The position numbers and the translations under genes are program-made. A DNA stretch of 64,000 bases from Coffea arabica. Taxonomy: Eukaryota; Streptophyta; Magnoliopsida; Gentianales; Rubiaceae. Below the pieces are notes generated by a model, which searched no databases, had not been told where the DNA came from, and worked only from the letters and a program-made list of their open reading frames with translations. Location: assembly GCF_036785885.1 (NCBI RefSeq), contig NC_092317.1, positions 64,501 through 128,500 of the forward strand, written 5' to 3'. Position 1 is the stretch's first letter. Each line of letters begins with the position of its first letter. This document shows, one piece after another, positions 62,101-64,000 of this stretch.

Positions 62101-64000
62101 GGGTGCTATTGGCGTCCGGTGCTCCTCCTGTAGACACCACCACCACCACCACGACGCAAGCCCTGCTGAGATTCAAAAGCTCATTGGCTTACGTCAACGT
62201 TTTTGACACCTGGCATCCCTCCGTCGCTCCTTCCCCGTGTGCAGGGAACTACGCAACGTGGCGGGGCGTGCTCTGCTCTAACGGCGTCGTTTGGGGTCTG
62301 CAGCTCGAAAACCTCAGGCTGACGGGACAGATCGACGTGGATGCGCTGGTTCCCTTGCGTTCCTTACGCACCATCAGTTTGATGAACAACAGCTTTGAGG
62401 GTCCGATGCCCGAATGGAAGAAACTCGGCGCCCTCAAGTCGCTCTTCTTGTCCAACAACCATTTCTCTGGACAGATCCCCCCGGATGCTTTCAATGGCAT
62501 GGCTTCTTTGAAGAAAGTTTATCTGGCAAATAACAGGTTTACGGGCAATATTCCCGCGACGCTGGCCACCCCTAGGCTTTTAGAACTGAGGCTGGAGAAC
62601 AACCAATTTACAGGGCCCATTCCAGATCTCAAGCCAGGCATCAAGGCGCTTAACGTGTCTAACAACCAACTCCAGGGTCCGATACCATCTAGTCTAGCCA
62701 AAATGGATCCAAGCTCCTTCGCAGGTACGTACTATCTATTCTGTTCTATCCATGTTGCTGTGTGTGTACACATGCATTTCCTAGAGCCCACTGGTGCAAA
62801 TTTTGCAGTTGTATCTATATGCGAAAATTAAGACGGAAATATTGGATTTAATTGTGCAGGAAACAAGGGTGTGTGCGGACCACCTCTAGCGATATCATGC
62901 AATTCTCCCTCTCCTCTCCCCGACCGGAAACCTTCTCCAACTTCGGCACCATCTGCAGATAGCGCCGATCCTGCCCCTCCTCAGGTAACCGGCGAGAAAG
63001 CTTCGTCGGTTTCCAGAACCGTTATTGTTGCCCTGGCCATTTTGGTGGCCTTGGTTGGTATTGCGGTGCTTCTCGCCATATATAGACGTAGTAAGAAAGA
63101 GACGCCGAGGCTTGGGAAAGCGGTAACATCGCCGTCATCATCAGAAAAACATAGCAAAAGTAATGGTAGTAATGGCGGCAGTAAGGGCATGACGCAGGCG
63201 GGAGTGCCGGAACCCTATAATAAACAGACTGCTGCGGCGGCAGGCGCTGCTGATAATCAGATGGCCAGCGTTGGCGGTAATGCCGTCACTTCGAGAAAGG
63301 CAAAGGCCGAAGCAAGCAAGCTGTCATTTGTGAGAGAGGACCGGCAAAAATTCGATTTGCAGGACCTGCTGAGAGCGTCCGCGGAAGTTTTAGGGAGCGG
63401 CAACTTCGGATCTTCATACAAGGCTGTACTTATGGATGGGCAAGCGGTTGTTGTGAAACGATTTAAGCAAATGAGCAACGTCGGGAAAGAAGATTTTCAC
63501 GAGCACATGAGAAGGCTGGGGAGACTCGTCCACCCTAATTTGTTGCCCCTTGTGGCATATTACTACAGAAAAGAGGAGAAGCTGTTGGTGTTTGATTACA
63601 TGCAAAATGGCAACTTGGCCAGTCATCTTCACGGTACGTGCGGATCAATAGTACTCATCCATTAATTTTTTGGTAATTGCTAGCTAACTACTTGTAATGC
63701 ATGTTAAATAATACACTGTAGTACTCCATTATATTATGGATTTTTTTTCCGCGTTGGTCATCATCAGGTAACCATTCTGCGGAGCAGCCAGCTCTCGACT
63801 GGCCAACTCGGTTGAAAATTGTGAAAGGAGTCGCAAGAGGATTGGCTTATCTTCACCATGAGCTTCCTAGCGTGAGCTTAGCTCATGGTCACCTGAAGTC
63901 TTCCAACGTGGTGTTGGATAAGACCTTCCAGCCCCTCTTGATGGACTACGCTCTAGTGCCGGTGGTTAACCCTGAGCAAGTTCAACACCTACTAGTGGCC
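61965..64000 (+). CDS. PRK: Pollen receptor-like kinase (PRK, LRR-III), 5' part
   Basis: Receptor-like kinase of the PRK clade, which in other plants acts in pollen-tube growth and signalling. Exons: 61965-62724, 62860-63633, and 63768 running off the window; ~588 residues visible. Order: signal-peptide-like N-terminus with a Ser run encoded by (CAT)10 at 62071-62100, the cap with TWRGVLCSNGVVWGLQLENL, about five LRRs, NKGVCGPPL, a Ser/Pro hinge, a TM segment (TVIVALAILVALVGIAVLLA, ~307-326), the juxtamembrane part, then KFDLQDLLRASAEVLGSG and the kinase domain. GSGNFGSSYKA and VVVKRFK are kept. HRD reads HGH and DFG reads DYA, so catalysis looks impaired, as in many LRR-III members. ATG 61965 or 61971 could be the start. 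The Arabidopsis counterpart may be PRK4 (At3g20190), from recall. Confidence 0.85.
62071..62100 (+). repeat. Coding (CAT)10 microsatellite
   Basis: Ten uninterrupted CAT units, read as TCA serine codons, give a run of about ten Ser in the signal-peptide region of the PRK gene. Length changes in steps of three would keep the frame. Confidence 0.9.

Overview
This window is nuclear DNA from a flowering plant, most likely a core eudicot and possibly an asterid. That placement rests on recall of protein families, not on a search. Genes have many exons with GT-AG introns, the spacers are AT-rich, and the repeats are typical of plants: hAT, Mutator-like (MULE), MITE and SINE-like elements. There is nothing prokaryotic, and no CRISPR array, tRNA gene or rRNA gene was recognised. 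Exon borders below were set by hand from splice signals, reading phase and protein continuity.

Layout. (1) 30-418 +: last two exons of a reticulon-like membrane protein. (2) 1480-4654 -: BTL1-like mitochondrial adenine-nucleotide carrier, 5 exons, 399 aa, with a 117-bp tandem duplication at its 5' side. (3) 4.7-12.3 kb: gene-free, with a 60-bp TG...CA palindrome, a MULE with 9-bp target duplications and a duplicated AT-only array. (4) 12292-26752 +: a very large SEN1/UPF1-like superfamily 1 RNA/DNA helicase, about 21 exons to an in-frame stop at 25927-25929, with more apparent coding sequence beyond it in another frame. (5) 26.8-29.3 kb: spacer with SINE-like pieces. (6) 29347-34147 +: START-domain lipid-binding protein of the CP5 type, 6 exons, 377 aa, with one GC-AG intron. 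(7) 34.1-37.7 kb: a complete non-autonomous hAT element (8-bp TSD) and MITEs. (8) 37706-48199 +: STRUBBELIG-receptor-family LRR receptor kinase, 16 exons, 744 aa, kinase probably atypical. (9) 48.2-52.7 kb: one hAT inserted inside another, then a MULE with 213-bp terminal inverted repeats that may have captured gene sequence. (10) 52720-60137 +: cytosolic-type histidyl-tRNA synthetase, 7 exons, 880 aa. (11) 60.1-62.0 kb: spacer. (12) 61965 to the window end +: pollen-receptor-like kinase (PRK, LRR-III class), cut off by the window.

The genes are unrelated housekeeping, nucleic-acid, lipid and signalling genes and do not form a pathway. Arabidopsis relatives of the carrier and the PRK gene lie close together on chromosome 3, as far as I recall, so the block may be a diverged syntenic segment. 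I found no clearly new biological system. The points most worth checking are the helicase frame break, its frame-preserving introns (one splits the Walker A motif), the GC-AG intron, the captured-sequence MULE, the nested hATs and the two degenerate receptor kinases.
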